DNA from: Bacteroidota bacterium
Lineage (GTDB): Bacteria; Bacteroidota; Bacteroidia; Bacteroidales; WCHB1-69
Length of the DNA stretch: 47,155 nt
Assembly (NCBI GenBank): GCA_009786185.1
Contig: WQTS01000128.1
Location: 1-47,155 of the forward strand
Direction of reading: 5' to 3'
Under the pieces are notes generated by a model, which was not told the origin of the DNA, searched no databases, and saw only the letters and a program-made list of their open reading frames with translations. Shown piece by piece: positions 25,110 through 33,189 of the stretch. A program made the translations under genes and the position numbers. The first letter of the stretch is position 1. The number at the start of each line of letters is the position of its first letter.

Positions 25110-25183
25110 AAGAAAAACATAATATCGTGATAAGATTTAAAAATTCGGCAACAATTATAGATGATAAACATAATCAAGTATGA
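25106..25183 (+). CDS. 25-codon micro-ORF bridging to hsdM by ATGA overlaps
   Basis: ATG at 25106 overlaps the TGA of the preceding gene (ATGA at 25106-25109). The ORF ends with TGA at 25181-25183, which overlaps the ATG of hsdM (ATGA at 25180-25183). The peptide begins MKEKHNIVIRF and ends DDKHNQV. It exactly fills the gap between its neighbours, which is the arrangement expected if ribosomes re-initiate from gene to gene. It may be a real small protein or only a translational bridge; no family is recognised. Confidence 0.45.
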   Translation: MKEKHNIVIRFKNSATIIDDKHNQV

Positions 25184-26787
25184 CCACTCAAACCCAACAC
25201 CAATTAGGCAAAACCCTCTGGGACATCGCCGACCAACTGCGCGGCGCAATGAATGCCGATGATTTTAGAGATTATATGCTGTCGTTCCTCTTCTTGCGCT
25301 ATTTGTCGAGCAACTACGAAGAATCGGCAGCAAATGAGTTGGGCAAAGATTATCCCAAAGTGAAAGCCGATGAAAAACTAACGCCGCTGTCGTTGTGGTA
25401 TGAAGCCAACAAAAAAGATATTCCTGAATTTGAAAAACAGATGCGCCGAAAAGTGCACTATGTTATTGAGCCGCAATATTTGTGGAGCAACATCGCCGAA
25501 TTGGCACGTACGCAAAGCCAAGATTTGTTGGTTACATTGGAAAAAGGATTCAAATACATTGAAAATCAATCTTTTGAAAGCACTTTTCAAGGTTTATTCT
25601 CTGAAATTAATCTAAATTCAGAGAAACTCGGGAAAAATCAAACCGAGCGAAATAACAAACTTTGCACCATTATTACCAAAATTGCCGAAGGAATTGCCCA
25701 ATTTTCTACCGACACCGACATCTTGGGCGATGCATACGAATATCTGATTGGTCAGTTTGCTGCAGGATCGGGGAAAAAAGCCGGTGAGTTTTACACGCCG
25801 CAACAAATTTCTACCATCCTTTCTAAAATTGTTACTTTAGACAGCCAAGACCCCAGCGCCGGAACCAAGAAAAAATTAGAAAAAGTTTTCGATTTTGCAT
25901 GCGGCTCAGGTTCGCTTCTGCTAAATGTACGCAAACAACTCGGCGAGCATGGAATTGGAAAAATCTACGGTCAGGAAAAAAACATTACTACCTACAACCT
26001 TGCACGAATGAATATGCTGCTACACGGCGTAAAAGATTCCGAATTTGAAATACATCACGGCGATTCACTACTCAACGACTGGGAAATACTCAACGAAATG
26101 AATCCGGCGAAAAAAATAGAATTTGATGCTGTAGTTGCCAATCCGCCATTCAGTTACCGCTGGGAGCCATCGGAAGCAATGGGAGACGATTTCCGTTTTA
26201 AAAGTTACGGGCTTGCACCCAAATCAGCTGCCGATTTCGCTTTTTTACTGCACGGCTTTCATTATTTGGGCAAAGAAGGTGCTATGGCAATTATTTTGCC
26301 ACACGGAGTTTTGTTTCGCGGCGGCGCAGAAGAGCGCATTCGCACAAAACTATTAAAAGACGGAAATATTGATACTGTAATTGGCTTGCCTGCCAATCTG
26401 TTTTTTTCTACAGGCATCCCCGTTTGCATTTTAGTACTAAAAAAATGCAAAAAAACCGATGATGTGCTGTTTATTAACGCCGCCGAGCAATTTGATAAAG
26501 GCAAACGTCAAAATAGTTTACGCCCAGAACATATTGAAAAAATTGTTGATACCTATCAATTTCGAAAAGAAGAAGAACGTTATTCTCGCCGAGTGTCGAT
26601 GGAGGAAATTGCAAAAAACGATTTCAACTTAAATATTTCACGTTATGTGAGCACAGCTCAATCGGAAAAAGCGATTGACTTACAAGCGGTTCACAAAGAA
26701 TTGGTCAGCATTGAAAAGCAGATTGCCGAAGCCGCCGAAAAACACAATCAGTTTCTAGAAGAACTTGGCTTACCACCAATTTCATAA
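25180..26787 (+). CDS. hsdM: Type I restriction-modification DNA methyltransferase HsdM
   Basis: 535 residues. HsdM transfers a methyl group from SAM to adenine N6 at the site chosen by HsdS, protecting host DNA. N-terminal HsdM_N helical domain (LGKTLWDIADQLRGAMNADDFRDYMLSF; FLRYL). The catalytic domain has YEYLIGQFA, GEFYTPQQI, SAM-binding motif I FDFACGSGSLLL near residue 237 and catalytic motif IV NPPF near 320. The C-terminus ends in a coiled-coil helix (ELVSIEKQIAEAAEKHNQFLEEL) that would contact HsdS. Unusually it is last in the island, separated from hsdS by three short or accessory genes. Its base composition is close to hsdR and much higher in GC than the genes between. Confidence 0.96.
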   Translation: MTTQTQHQLGKTLWDIADQLRGAMNADDFRDYMLSFLFLRYLSSNYEESAANELGKDYPKVKADEKLTPLSLWYEANKKDIPEFEKQMRRKVHYVIEPQYLWSNIAELARTQSQDLLVTLEKGFKYIENQSFESTFQGLFSEINLNSEKLGKNQTERNNKLCTIITKIAEGIAQFSTDTDILGDAYEYLIGQFAAGSGKKAGEFYTPQQISTILSKIVTLDSQDPSAGTKKKLEKVFDFACGSGSLLLNVRKQLGEHGIGKIYGQEKNITTYNLARMNMLLHGVKDSEFEIHHGDSLLNDWEILNEMNPAKKIEFDAVVANPPFSYRWEPSEAMGDDFRFKSYGLAPKSAADFAFLLHGFHYLGKEGAMAIILPHGVLFRGGAEERIRTKLLKDGNIDTVIGLPANLFFSTGIPVCILVLKKCKKTDDVLFINAAEQFDKGKRQNSLRPEHIEKIVDTYQFRKEEERYSRRVSMEEIAKNDFNLNISRYVSTAQSEKAIDLQAVHKELVSIEKQIAEAAEKHNQFLEELGLPPIS

Positions 26788-26794
26788 AAATAAA

Positions 26795-26837
26795 GATCCT
26801 GTTAATCCTAAAAAATCTTATTGAAATCAAGGTTCAA
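26795..26837 (+). repeat. AATCCTG...GGTTCAA repeat, copy 3 (right edge of restriction island)
   Basis: GATCCTGTTAATCCT...AATCTTATTGAAATCAAGGTTCAA lies directly after hsdM in the gap to a convergent gene. The TGA stop of that minus-strand gene (26836-26834) lies within the terminal GGTTCAA. It is inverted relative to the copy at 16065-16111. Confidence 0.7.
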
Positions 26838-28255
26838 AAATACAACACCGTCGAAACCAACACCCGCAAATTATGCACCCAATGCGTAGGTGCAGTAATA
26901 TCCACACGCCCGGTTTGCGTCATTAAAGTTCCGTAAACTGCTGAGGTGTACTCCGGTTCCAAACAAAATTGAAGTTTGTTGGCAGTATATTTCAAACGCG
27001 TACTCAGTCGATACATAAAATCGGCATTGTGCACACGGGCATAGTATGAAAGCGGGTTATCAGGGTCTTGAATGGCGTGAAATGCGCCTAAGTTTTGGCA
27101 GTAACCGCCGAACAAGCCTACCTCCCACGAACGGTAATTCAAATAGAGATCGCCCCAAAATGAAAGCGTATTCAAATTCGTATAATCAAAGTCTGCTTTA
27201 AAGTTTAAAGGCGCATTTTTATCATATTCTTTTATGGCGTAACCTCCAATCATCAAATATTCATAGCTATTTTGAATGTAGGAGGCTTTTAGCTTAAAAC
27301 CTGCCTTTGTTTTTTTATTAAGCAGATGTTCATAATGAAAAAATGCAATACCCGAATAACTATTTAATCCTTTTTTAGTTGCCAGCGTATCCGCCGTCAT
27401 TAATCTAGGAATAATTCTCTTAAAATTGAAGCCCAAACCGGTATAAATTTGGTGTTTAGAATCGTTTTTTTTATCTTTCGTTTGACCATCGAAAATATAT
27501 TGTATTCCCATTTCGGGCAACATACTCTGACGGAGATAATCTGTTGAAACGCCTCCCGGTCCGGTATCTCTCAGATCTAATTGTGCATTAAAATAGGCAA
27601 GTAAGAAGTTCTTTTTCGCAAATTTCTGTGTTACTCTAATTTGCGGTGCGCGTGAGAAAGGTTGAAAAGGCGCCCCTGCACTGCCCGCCACCGTATGAGC
27701 AAACATTCTTTCGGTAAACAACGGATGCCAACTTTGCCCCATTAGCAATTGTGTTGATTGCCAATCCATTTTAATAAAAGCGTGGCGCAATGCAAAACCA
27801 TTCATGTTGCTATTGGAGATACCCATAAACCATCCTTCAATCATTCCTGATACTTTTGCACCTAAAGCGTCTGGCGCTTGTACTTTCAAGGTAAGGCGCG
27901 TGTTCATTGCCACAAAATTAAAAGAAGCACGTGCGTGAATATCCTCTCCGTTTTTATCGAAAAAAACATCCGCCGGATATAAATAAATACCGCCATCTCT
28001 GACTTCTACAGGTTTACGCATATCCCAAAAAACATCAAAACCTATTAAACCACTCCAATTCAAATCCCATTTCTTTTTCTTTTCCGGAAATTGATCTTCA
28101 GAAGTGGTGATAAAATGTCGCTCTCTTATCGTATCCGTATCTTGCAATGAAAAAAACGCTTTCGTTTTCCCTGTTTTTTTGTGCGATAAAGTGTCTTGCG
28201 AATATGCAGATAGGTTAATAAGGCTAAATAGCAATATGAGGTATCTTATTTTCAT
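26834..28255 (-). CDS. Outer-membrane porin-like beta-barrel protein
   Basis: 473 residues from ATG 28255 (MKIRYLILLFSLINLSAYSQ, a signal peptide); a longer start at 28300 would put extra residues before the signal peptide and overlap nadK more. The mature protein resembles DcaP-type porins or similar: an N-terminal linker, then amphipathic strands with many aromatic residues (WDLNWSGLIGFDVFWDMRK, FNFVAMNTRLTLKV, FALRHAFIKMDWQSTQLLMGQSWHPLF) and the terminal strand NLRVLVSTVLYF. Substrate not predictable. Its ATG overlaps the nadK TGA (ATGA at 28255-28252), so it is translationally coupled with nadK, and buk lies immediately upstream of nadK. Its own stop is supplied by an intergenic repeat. 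Confidence 0.7.
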   Translation of the reverse strand: MKIRYLILLFSLINLSAYSQDTLSHKKTGKTKAFFSLQDTDTIRERHFITTSEDQFPEKKKKWDLNWSGLIGFDVFWDMRKPVEVRDGGIYLYPADVFFDKNGEDIHARASFNFVAMNTRLTLKVQAPDALGAKVSGMIEGWFMGISNSNMNGFALRHAFIKMDWQSTQLLMGQSWHPLFTERMFAHTVAGSAGAPFQPFSRAPQIRVTQKFAKKNFLLAYFNAQLDLRDTGPGGVSTDYLRQSMLPEMGIQYIFDGQTKDKKNDSKHQIYTGLGFNFKRIIPRLMTADTLATKKGLNSYSGIAFFHYEHLLNKKTKAGFKLKASYIQNSYEYLMIGGYAIKEYDKNAPLNFKADFDYTNLNTLSFWGDLYLNYRSWEVGLFGGYCQNLGAFHAIQDPDNPLSYYARVHNADFMYRLSTRLKYTANKLQFCLEPEYTSAVYGTLMTQTGRVDITAPTHWVHNLRVLVSTVLYF

Positions 28256-29160
28256 TGAATTGTTTGCTGAATAATTGTATTTCTTAAATCGATGCCCCAA
28301 AGTAATTTTTCACGCAACACAGAGAAAAAATCGGTATTATGAAAACGTACCATAGAAATTTCAAAATCTGCTTTTTTTATGATTAAAGTGGCAGACGTAG
28401 GAGCTATAACACGTTCATTATCTAAAGCTAACGAAAATTTATCTGTTCTTCTACTGTGCACTTTTATCTTTATTTCGTCATTAACATTCACAATAATGGG
28501 CCTAATATTTAACGAGTGCGGTGCAATCGGCGTGATAATATTTACATCCGAAGTGGGATGTATAATGGAGCCACCACAACTCAATGAATACGCTGTTGAT
28601 CCTGTGGGAGTTGCCACAATCAGACCATCTGCCCAGTAGGTATTAACAGGACTTTCATTCACCCAAATTTCAATCGCGCACATCGAATCTTCATCTTTGG
28701 CTTTCACCGTAATATCATTCAATGCAAAATAGTTTTCCAAAGGCAAAGTAATATCGGTATTTAAATGCAAAAGTTTCCTTTTTTCAATGGTAAATTGATT
28801 TTCACAAAGCATTTGAAACTGTCGTTCAAAATTCTTTTTTGTAATGGTCGTTAAAAAACCGATGCGCCCGGTATTGATGCCCACCATGGGAATATTCAAA
28901 TTACCTACTAATTTTATGGCGGCAATAAAAGAGCCATCGCCGCCAAATGAAAACAAAAAATCTATGTCTGAAAATGTTTTTAGCTCTTCGTGAGTAGAAA
29001 AAATGGGACAACTTTCAATAATTTTCTTCAGATATGTTTTTTTTGTCAATTTTTCATGCACTACCAATTGAACACCTTTTTCTTTAAGGTATTGCAAAGC
29101 GCCCACGACAAACTCTCTGTCGTTTTCGCTGTGTTTTCGGTAAAAAACAGCAATTTTCAT
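28252..29160 (-). CDS. nadK: NAD kinase
   Basis: 302 residues, normal length. Phosphorylates NAD to NADP in the cytoplasm. The nucleotide-binding FGGDGSFI near residue 72 is the family hallmark GGDG. Also visible are GINTGRIGFLT, NDITVK, ADGLIVATPTGSTAYSLSCGG (the second hallmark) and IAPHSLNIRPII. It starts 6 nt after the buk stop and its stop overlaps the next start as ATGA, so buk, nadK and the porin-like gene form one coupled transcript. Confidence 0.95.
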   Translation of the reverse strand: MKIAVFYRKHSENDREFVVGALQYLKEKGVQLVVHEKLTKKTYLKKIIESCPIFSTHEELKTFSDIDFLFSFGGDGSFIAAIKLVGNLNIPMVGINTGRIGFLTTITKKNFERQFQMLCENQFTIEKRKLLHLNTDITLPLENYFALNDITVKAKDEDSMCAIEIWVNESPVNTYWADGLIVATPTGSTAYSLSCGGSIIHPTSDVNIITPIAPHSLNIRPIIVNVNDEIKIKVHSRRTDKFSLALDNERVIAPTSATLIIKKADFEISMVRFHNTDFFSVLREKLLWGIDLRNTIIQQTIQ

Positions 29161-29166
29161 GCAGGT

Positions 29167-30237
29167 TTATTCGTAATTTTCAGCCTCCGCTTCTCCGGTT
29201 AAAATCAGGTAAGCATTAAATGCCAAAGCTCTCATTTCATCTTCTCCCGGATACACTTTCACCGGTGCAATCCAATCAATATAACGGGTAATCTCCTCAA
29301 CTACAGGTTTTCCGTAAGCGATGCCGCCGGTTAACAAAATGGCATCTATTTTTCCTTTCAATACCACTGCAGCTTCTCCAATCGCTTTCGCCACTTGGTA
29401 TGCCATCGCACTTTCGATGAGTTTTGCTTTTTCGTTGCCGGCTTGTGCGTCTTTTTCAATCTGATAGGCATCGTTTATGCCGAAATAACCTACGTAACCA
29501 CCTTTTCCTACCAACATTTTCTTCACATCATCTTTAGAATATTCGCCACTAAAGCAAACATTTACCAATTGTCCGGTAGGCAAAGTTCCTGAGCGTTCGG
29601 GCGAGAACGGACCTTCACCGTCAAGTGCTTGGTTTACATCAATTACGCGACCTTTTTCGTGCGCACCCACGCTGATTCCGCCGCCCATGTGGGCAACAAT
29701 GAGATTCAACGTTTCATAGCTTTTTCCTATCTCGAGTGCATAGTTACGCGCTACGGCTTTTTGGTTCAATGCATGAAAAATAGACTTGCGGTCAAACAAC
29801 GGATGTCCGGAAATGCGCGCCACTGCCTGCAATTCATCAACCACCACCGGATCTGCAATATAAGAAGCTGAAAGTCCGATAGATTTTGCAATATTATCGG
29901 CAATTAAACCGCCCACATTAGAAGCATGCTCGCCGCTATACCCCATGTGTAAGTGCTCTTTCATCAAATCGTTTACTTCATAAATTCCTGAAGGTATGGG
30001 CTTTACTAACCCTCCACGGCCTATCACAATTTCAATAGAATTTAAAGGAATATTATTTTCTTCCAATTCTTTTAAAATGACATTCTTCCTAAAATCAGTT
30101 TGGTCGGTAATCTTGTTAAATCCTGATAATTCTTCAGTTGAATGTTTAATGTTTTTCACAAAAAGCTGTTCTTTTCCGTCGAAAACGGCAATTTTGGTAG
30201 AGGTTGAACCCGGGTTAATGGCTAAAATTCTGTTCAT
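29167..30237 (-). CDS. buk: Butyrate kinase
   Basis: 356 residues from ATG 30237 (MNRILAINPGSTSTKIAVF); a start at 30264 would lie within the likely promoter. Butyrate kinase makes ATP and butyrate from butyryl-phosphate. Family features: NPGSTSTKIAVF phosphate-binding motif, GRGGLVKPIPSGIYEVN, HMGGGISVGAHEKGRVIDVNQALDGEGPFSPERSG, and LLTGGIAYGK near the end, with length typical of Buk rather than AckA (about 400). No phosphotransbutyrylase gene (ptb) is adjacent. A branched-chain or isobutyrate preference is also possible. It leads the buk-nadK-porin operon and is divergent from the radical SAM gene. Confidence 0.93.
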   Translation of the reverse strand: MNRILAINPGSTSTKIAVFDGKEQLFVKNIKHSTEELSGFNKITDQTDFRKNVILKELEENNIPLNSIEIVIGRGGLVKPIPSGIYEVNDLMKEHLHMGYSGEHASNVGGLIADNIAKSIGLSASYIADPVVVDELQAVARISGHPLFDRKSIFHALNQKAVARNYALEIGKSYETLNLIVAHMGGGISVGAHEKGRVIDVNQALDGEGPFSPERSGTLPTGQLVNVCFSGEYSKDDVKKMLVGKGGYVGYFGINDAYQIEKDAQAGNEKAKLIESAMAYQVAKAIGEAAVVLKGKIDAILLTGGIAYGKPVVEEITRYIDWIAPVKVYPGEDEMRALAFNAYLILTGEAEAENYE

Positions 30238-30245
30238 ATTAATTG

Positions 30246-30359
30246 TTAACGTTAATGGGGGCAAAAATAGAAAAAATTGCGAACATGGCTTGCGGTTAAC
30301 CGTGTTGGCTGCAGTGAAAAGTTGATATTAAGCAAATAAACAGCGCTGGTTATCGTTAA
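30246..30359. promoter_or_regulatory. Palindromic sites in the buk / radical SAM divergent region
   Basis: TTAACGTTAA (30246-30255) and CGGTTAACCG (30293-30302) are perfect 10-bp palindromes, and TTATCGTTAA (30350-30359) is nearly so. The first two share the core GTTAAC in one phase or another, and the three are spaced roughly 47 and 57 bp apart. They could be operators for a regulator of buk or the divergent gene, but short palindromes also arise by chance. Confidence 0.3.
30262..30269 (-). promoter_or_regulatory. -7 element of buk
   Basis: TATTTTTG on the minus strand matches TAnnTTTG exactly and ends 24 nt before the buk ATG at 30237. No clear -33 TTTG is visible at the usual spacing. Confidence 0.55.
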
Positions 30360-30366
30360 ATGTTTC

Positions 30367-32097
30367 ATGAAACATTTTCTACCCACCACCCGGAAAGAAC
30401 TCGAGTATTTAGGTTGGGATTACATAGATGTAATTCTCATTACCGGAGATGCTTACATTGACCATCCTTCTTTTGGCACGGCAATAATTGGAAGATTGCT
30501 ACAGCGCGAAGGTTTACGCGTAGCCATTCTGCCACAACCCAATTGGCAAGACGATTTGCGTGATTTCAAAAAATTGGGAACACCTCGCTATTTCTTCGGA
30601 ATAACTGCAGGAAATATGGATTCCATGATAAATCATTACACCGCTTACAATCGTTTGCGCAGCGATGACGCTTACACCGCCGGCAACCAAGCCGGTTTTC
30701 GCCCCGATTACGCTACAGTAGTTTATTCTAAAATCGTAAAGGAGTTATACCCAAATATTCCTGTAATTATTGGCGGTGTAGAAGCCTCTATGCGCCGGTT
30801 CTCTCATTACGATTTTTGGAGCGATACGTTTAGACCTTCTATTTTGGTGGACAGTGGCGCCGATTTCTTAGTGTACGGTATGGCGGAAAAACCGATGCAA
30901 AAAATTGCACAATTGATCAAAAGCAACCAGTTTAGCAAAGAAAATGTACAAAAAGTGCCACAAATTGTATTTTTCGACTTACATCGACCTATATCGAACG
31001 AAGAATTGGCATTGTTTTCTTATAAAGAAGAGTTAGAAAACAAAAAAAATTACGCCAAAAATTTTTGCACTTTTGAACGAGAATCAAACAAACAACAACA
31101 ACGTGTAATTACTCAAAATTACGGAGATAAAGTATTGGTACAAAATCCGCCCTATCCAACCCTATCTTCGGATGAGTTAGACGACTTTGCACTTTTCGAT
31201 GAAATGATGTACACTCCGCATCCTAAGTATTTGAAACGGGGCGAGATTCCCGCATGGGAGATGATCAAAAACTCCATCACTATCCATCGTGGTTGCTTTG
31301 GCGGTTGTTCATTTTGCGCCATTGCCGCACATCAGGGAAAATATGTGGCCTCGAGAAGCGAAGATTCTATTTTGCAAGAAGTAAAACATTTAACGGAACA
31401 ATCTTATTTTAAAGGACACATTACCGATTTGGGCGGTCCCTCCGCAAATATGTATCAAATAAAAGGACAAAATGAAAAACATTGCGTCGATTGCCATCGC
31501 TATTCGTGCATTTTCCCTTCTATTTGCAAAAATTTGAAGCGCGACCATAAACCGCTACTAAGGTTGTATCAACAAGCATTAAAAATAAAAAACGTGAAAA
31601 GCTTAACTATCGGTAGTGGCATTCGATATGATTTATTGTTAACCCAAGATGAAAAAATAGACAAAAAATATGCATTAACCGCTTATTTTGAAGAAGTGGT
31701 AAAAAGCCATGTTTCAGGACGTTTGAAAGTAGCACCGGAGCATACCGTACCTCACGTGTTGCAAACCATGCGAAAACCCAATTTTGATACTTTTCTGCTT
31801 TTTTACAACAAATTTCTACAATTGAGCAAAAAAAGTAATAAAAACCAACAGTTAATTCCCTATTTTATCTCCGGACATCCGAATTGTACTATTTTAGATA
31901 TGAAACAATTGACTAAGGATGTGACTAAAAACCGCCTGATTACGGAGCAAGCACAAGGGTTTACGCCTACTCCTATGACTTATGCTACTGCCATGTATTA
32001 TTTAGGGTATGATCCCTATACAGGAAAAACAGTGTATAGTGCAAAAAAAACGGAAGAGAAAAAGGCACAGAATAAATATTTTCGTCTTGAACCATGA
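30367..32097 (+). CDS. YgiQ-family radical SAM protein (UPF0313)
   Basis: 576 residues. The iron-sulfur motif RGCFGGCSFCAIAAHQGK (CxxxCxxC) near residue 315 binds the 4Fe-4S cluster used to cleave SAM. The N-terminus FLPTTRKELEYLGWDYIDVILITGDAYIDHPSFG and IIGGVEASMRRFSHYDFWSD are characteristic of the YgiQ/UPF0313 family, as is GHLKVAPEH-like GRLKVAPEHTVPHVL. E. coli YgiQ is longer; this shorter form lacks a C-terminal extension. The reaction catalysed by the family is not established. The gene's last codons and TGA stop fall inside an intergenic repeat copy (32086 onward). Transcribed divergently from buk. Confidence 0.9.
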   Translation: MKHFLPTTRKELEYLGWDYIDVILITGDAYIDHPSFGTAIIGRLLQREGLRVAILPQPNWQDDLRDFKKLGTPRYFFGITAGNMDSMINHYTAYNRLRSDDAYTAGNQAGFRPDYATVVYSKIVKELYPNIPVIIGGVEASMRRFSHYDFWSDTFRPSILVDSGADFLVYGMAEKPMQKIAQLIKSNQFSKENVQKVPQIVFFDLHRPISNEELALFSYKEELENKKNYAKNFCTFERESNKQQQRVITQNYGDKVLVQNPPYPTLSSDELDDFALFDEMMYTPHPKYLKRGEIPAWEMIKNSITIHRGCFGGCSFCAIAAHQGKYVASRSEDSILQEVKHLTEQSYFKGHITDLGGPSANMYQIKGQNEKHCVDCHRYSCIFPSICKNLKRDHKPLLRLYQQALKIKNVKSLTIGSGIRYDLLLTQDEKIDKKYALTAYFEEVVKSHVSGRLKVAPEHTVPHVLQTMRKPNFDTFLLFYNKFLQLSKKSNKNQQLIPYFISGHPNCTILDMKQLTKDVTKNRLITEQAQGFTPTPMTYATAMYYLGYDPYTGKTVYSAKKTEEKKAQNKYFRLEP

Positions 32098-32183
32098 TTT
32101 TTACAAAATTATTAGGATTGTCAAGATTATAAAACAATAAAATCCTGCTAATCTTGTTAATCTTACTAAAATCACGGTTCAAG
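32086..32183. repeat. Inverted pair of AATCCTG...GGTTCAA repeats
   Basis: Left arm 32086-32130 begins CTTGAACCATGATTTTTACA; right arm 32139-32183 begins AATCCTGCTAATCTTG and ends ATCACGGTTCAAG. The two arms are imperfect reverse complements separated by about 8 nt, so RNA from here could fold into a long hairpin. The left arm overlaps the end of the radical SAM gene and supplies its final Glu-Pro codons and TGA. It may terminate transcription or protect the 3' end of that message. Confidence 0.7.
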
Positions 32184-32203
32184 ACAACAAACACTGTTTT
32201 TAT

Positions 32204-33157
32204 ATGCAACTTCTACAAATCCAAAACATTACCAAACAATTTTCCAACCACTTGGCATTAGACGATGTCTCGTTTAAAATTGACAAGGGTAAAATTTTCG
32301 GGCTGTTAGGTCCTAACGGCGCCGGAAAAACCACACTGATTCGTATTCTCACGCGTATCACCACGCCCGATAAGGGAGAAATTTTGTTCAACGGAAAACC
32401 ATTAACCGAAAAAGATCTGGAAAATATCGGCTACCTCCCCGAAGAACGCGGTTTATACAAAAAAATGGAAGTCGGCGAACAGGCCATGTATTTGGCACAA
32501 TTAAAAGGACTTTCGCATCAGGAAGCTTTAAAGCGCCTTAAATATTGGTTTCGCAAATTTGAAATTCAAGGTTGGTGGAAACGAAAAGTAGAAGAACTTT
32601 CCAAAGGCATGCAACAAAAAGTGCAATTTATTACCACTATTATTCATGATCCCGAATTGTTGATTTTAGATGAACCTTTCAGTGGCTTCGACCCCATTAA
32701 TGCCAATTTATTGAAAGAAGAGATATTGTTCCAAAAAGAAAAAGGTACCACCATTATTCTTTCCACCCATAACATGGCTTCGGTAGAAGAAATTTGTGAT
32801 GATATTGTGTTGATTAACAAATCGAAAAAAATATTGGAAGGAAACATTACGGAGGTTAAAAATCGTTTCAAAAAACATCGTTTTGTTATTGAAATTGAAA
32901 AAAATGATAGACTGAGCGAGATTGAGCTTCCTAATAATTTAAGTCTTATATCACAAACAAAAAAGCTTCATTCCGAAACATTTGACATACAATTGCTATC
33001 AAATATTTCTTCTAATGAATTATTAACCTATTTTATGGAAAAAGGAGCCATCATTTCTTTCCAAGAATTATTACCCTCAATGAACGACATTTTTATTGAA
33101 CAAGTTACCCATAACGAAGAAAGCAGAAAACAGAATGCGGAAAGCATTAAATCTTAA
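32204..33157 (+). CDS. ABC transporter ATP-binding protein (NatA-like)
   Basis: 317 residues. Complete ABC motifs: Walker A GLLGPNGAGKTT near 37-48, Q-loop region YLPEERGLY, signature LSKGMQQKVQ near 135, Walker B LLILDEPFSGFDP near 157 and H-loop STHNM. The C-terminal domain of about 90 residues resembles the NatA/DUF4162 extension. The last dozen residues (EESRKQNAESIKS) are encoded by a simple AGAAAGCAGAAA-type repeat and are probably not conserved. It is followed 32 nt later by the matching permease. NatAB of Bacillus exports sodium; substrate here is unknown. Confidence 0.9.
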   Translation: MQLLQIQNITKQFSNHLALDDVSFKIDKGKIFGLLGPNGAGKTTLIRILTRITTPDKGEILFNGKPLTEKDLENIGYLPEERGLYKKMEVGEQAMYLAQLKGLSHQEALKRLKYWFRKFEIQGWWKRKVEELSKGMQQKVQFITTIIHDPELLILDEPFSGFDPINANLLKEEILFQKEKGTTIILSTHNMASVEEICDDIVLINKSKKILEGNITEVKNRFKKHRFVIEIEKNDRLSEIELPNNLSLISQTKKLHSETFDIQLLSNISSNELLTYFMEKGAIISFQELLPSMNDIFIEQVTHNEESRKQNAESIKS

Positions 33158-33189
33158 ATTTTTAATTTTTAAATCTTTAAATTATTCTC

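Noticed and set aside
30238..30264. Longer start for buk
   Set aside because: It would overlap the -7 element at 30262-30269; the family N-terminus begins at 30237.
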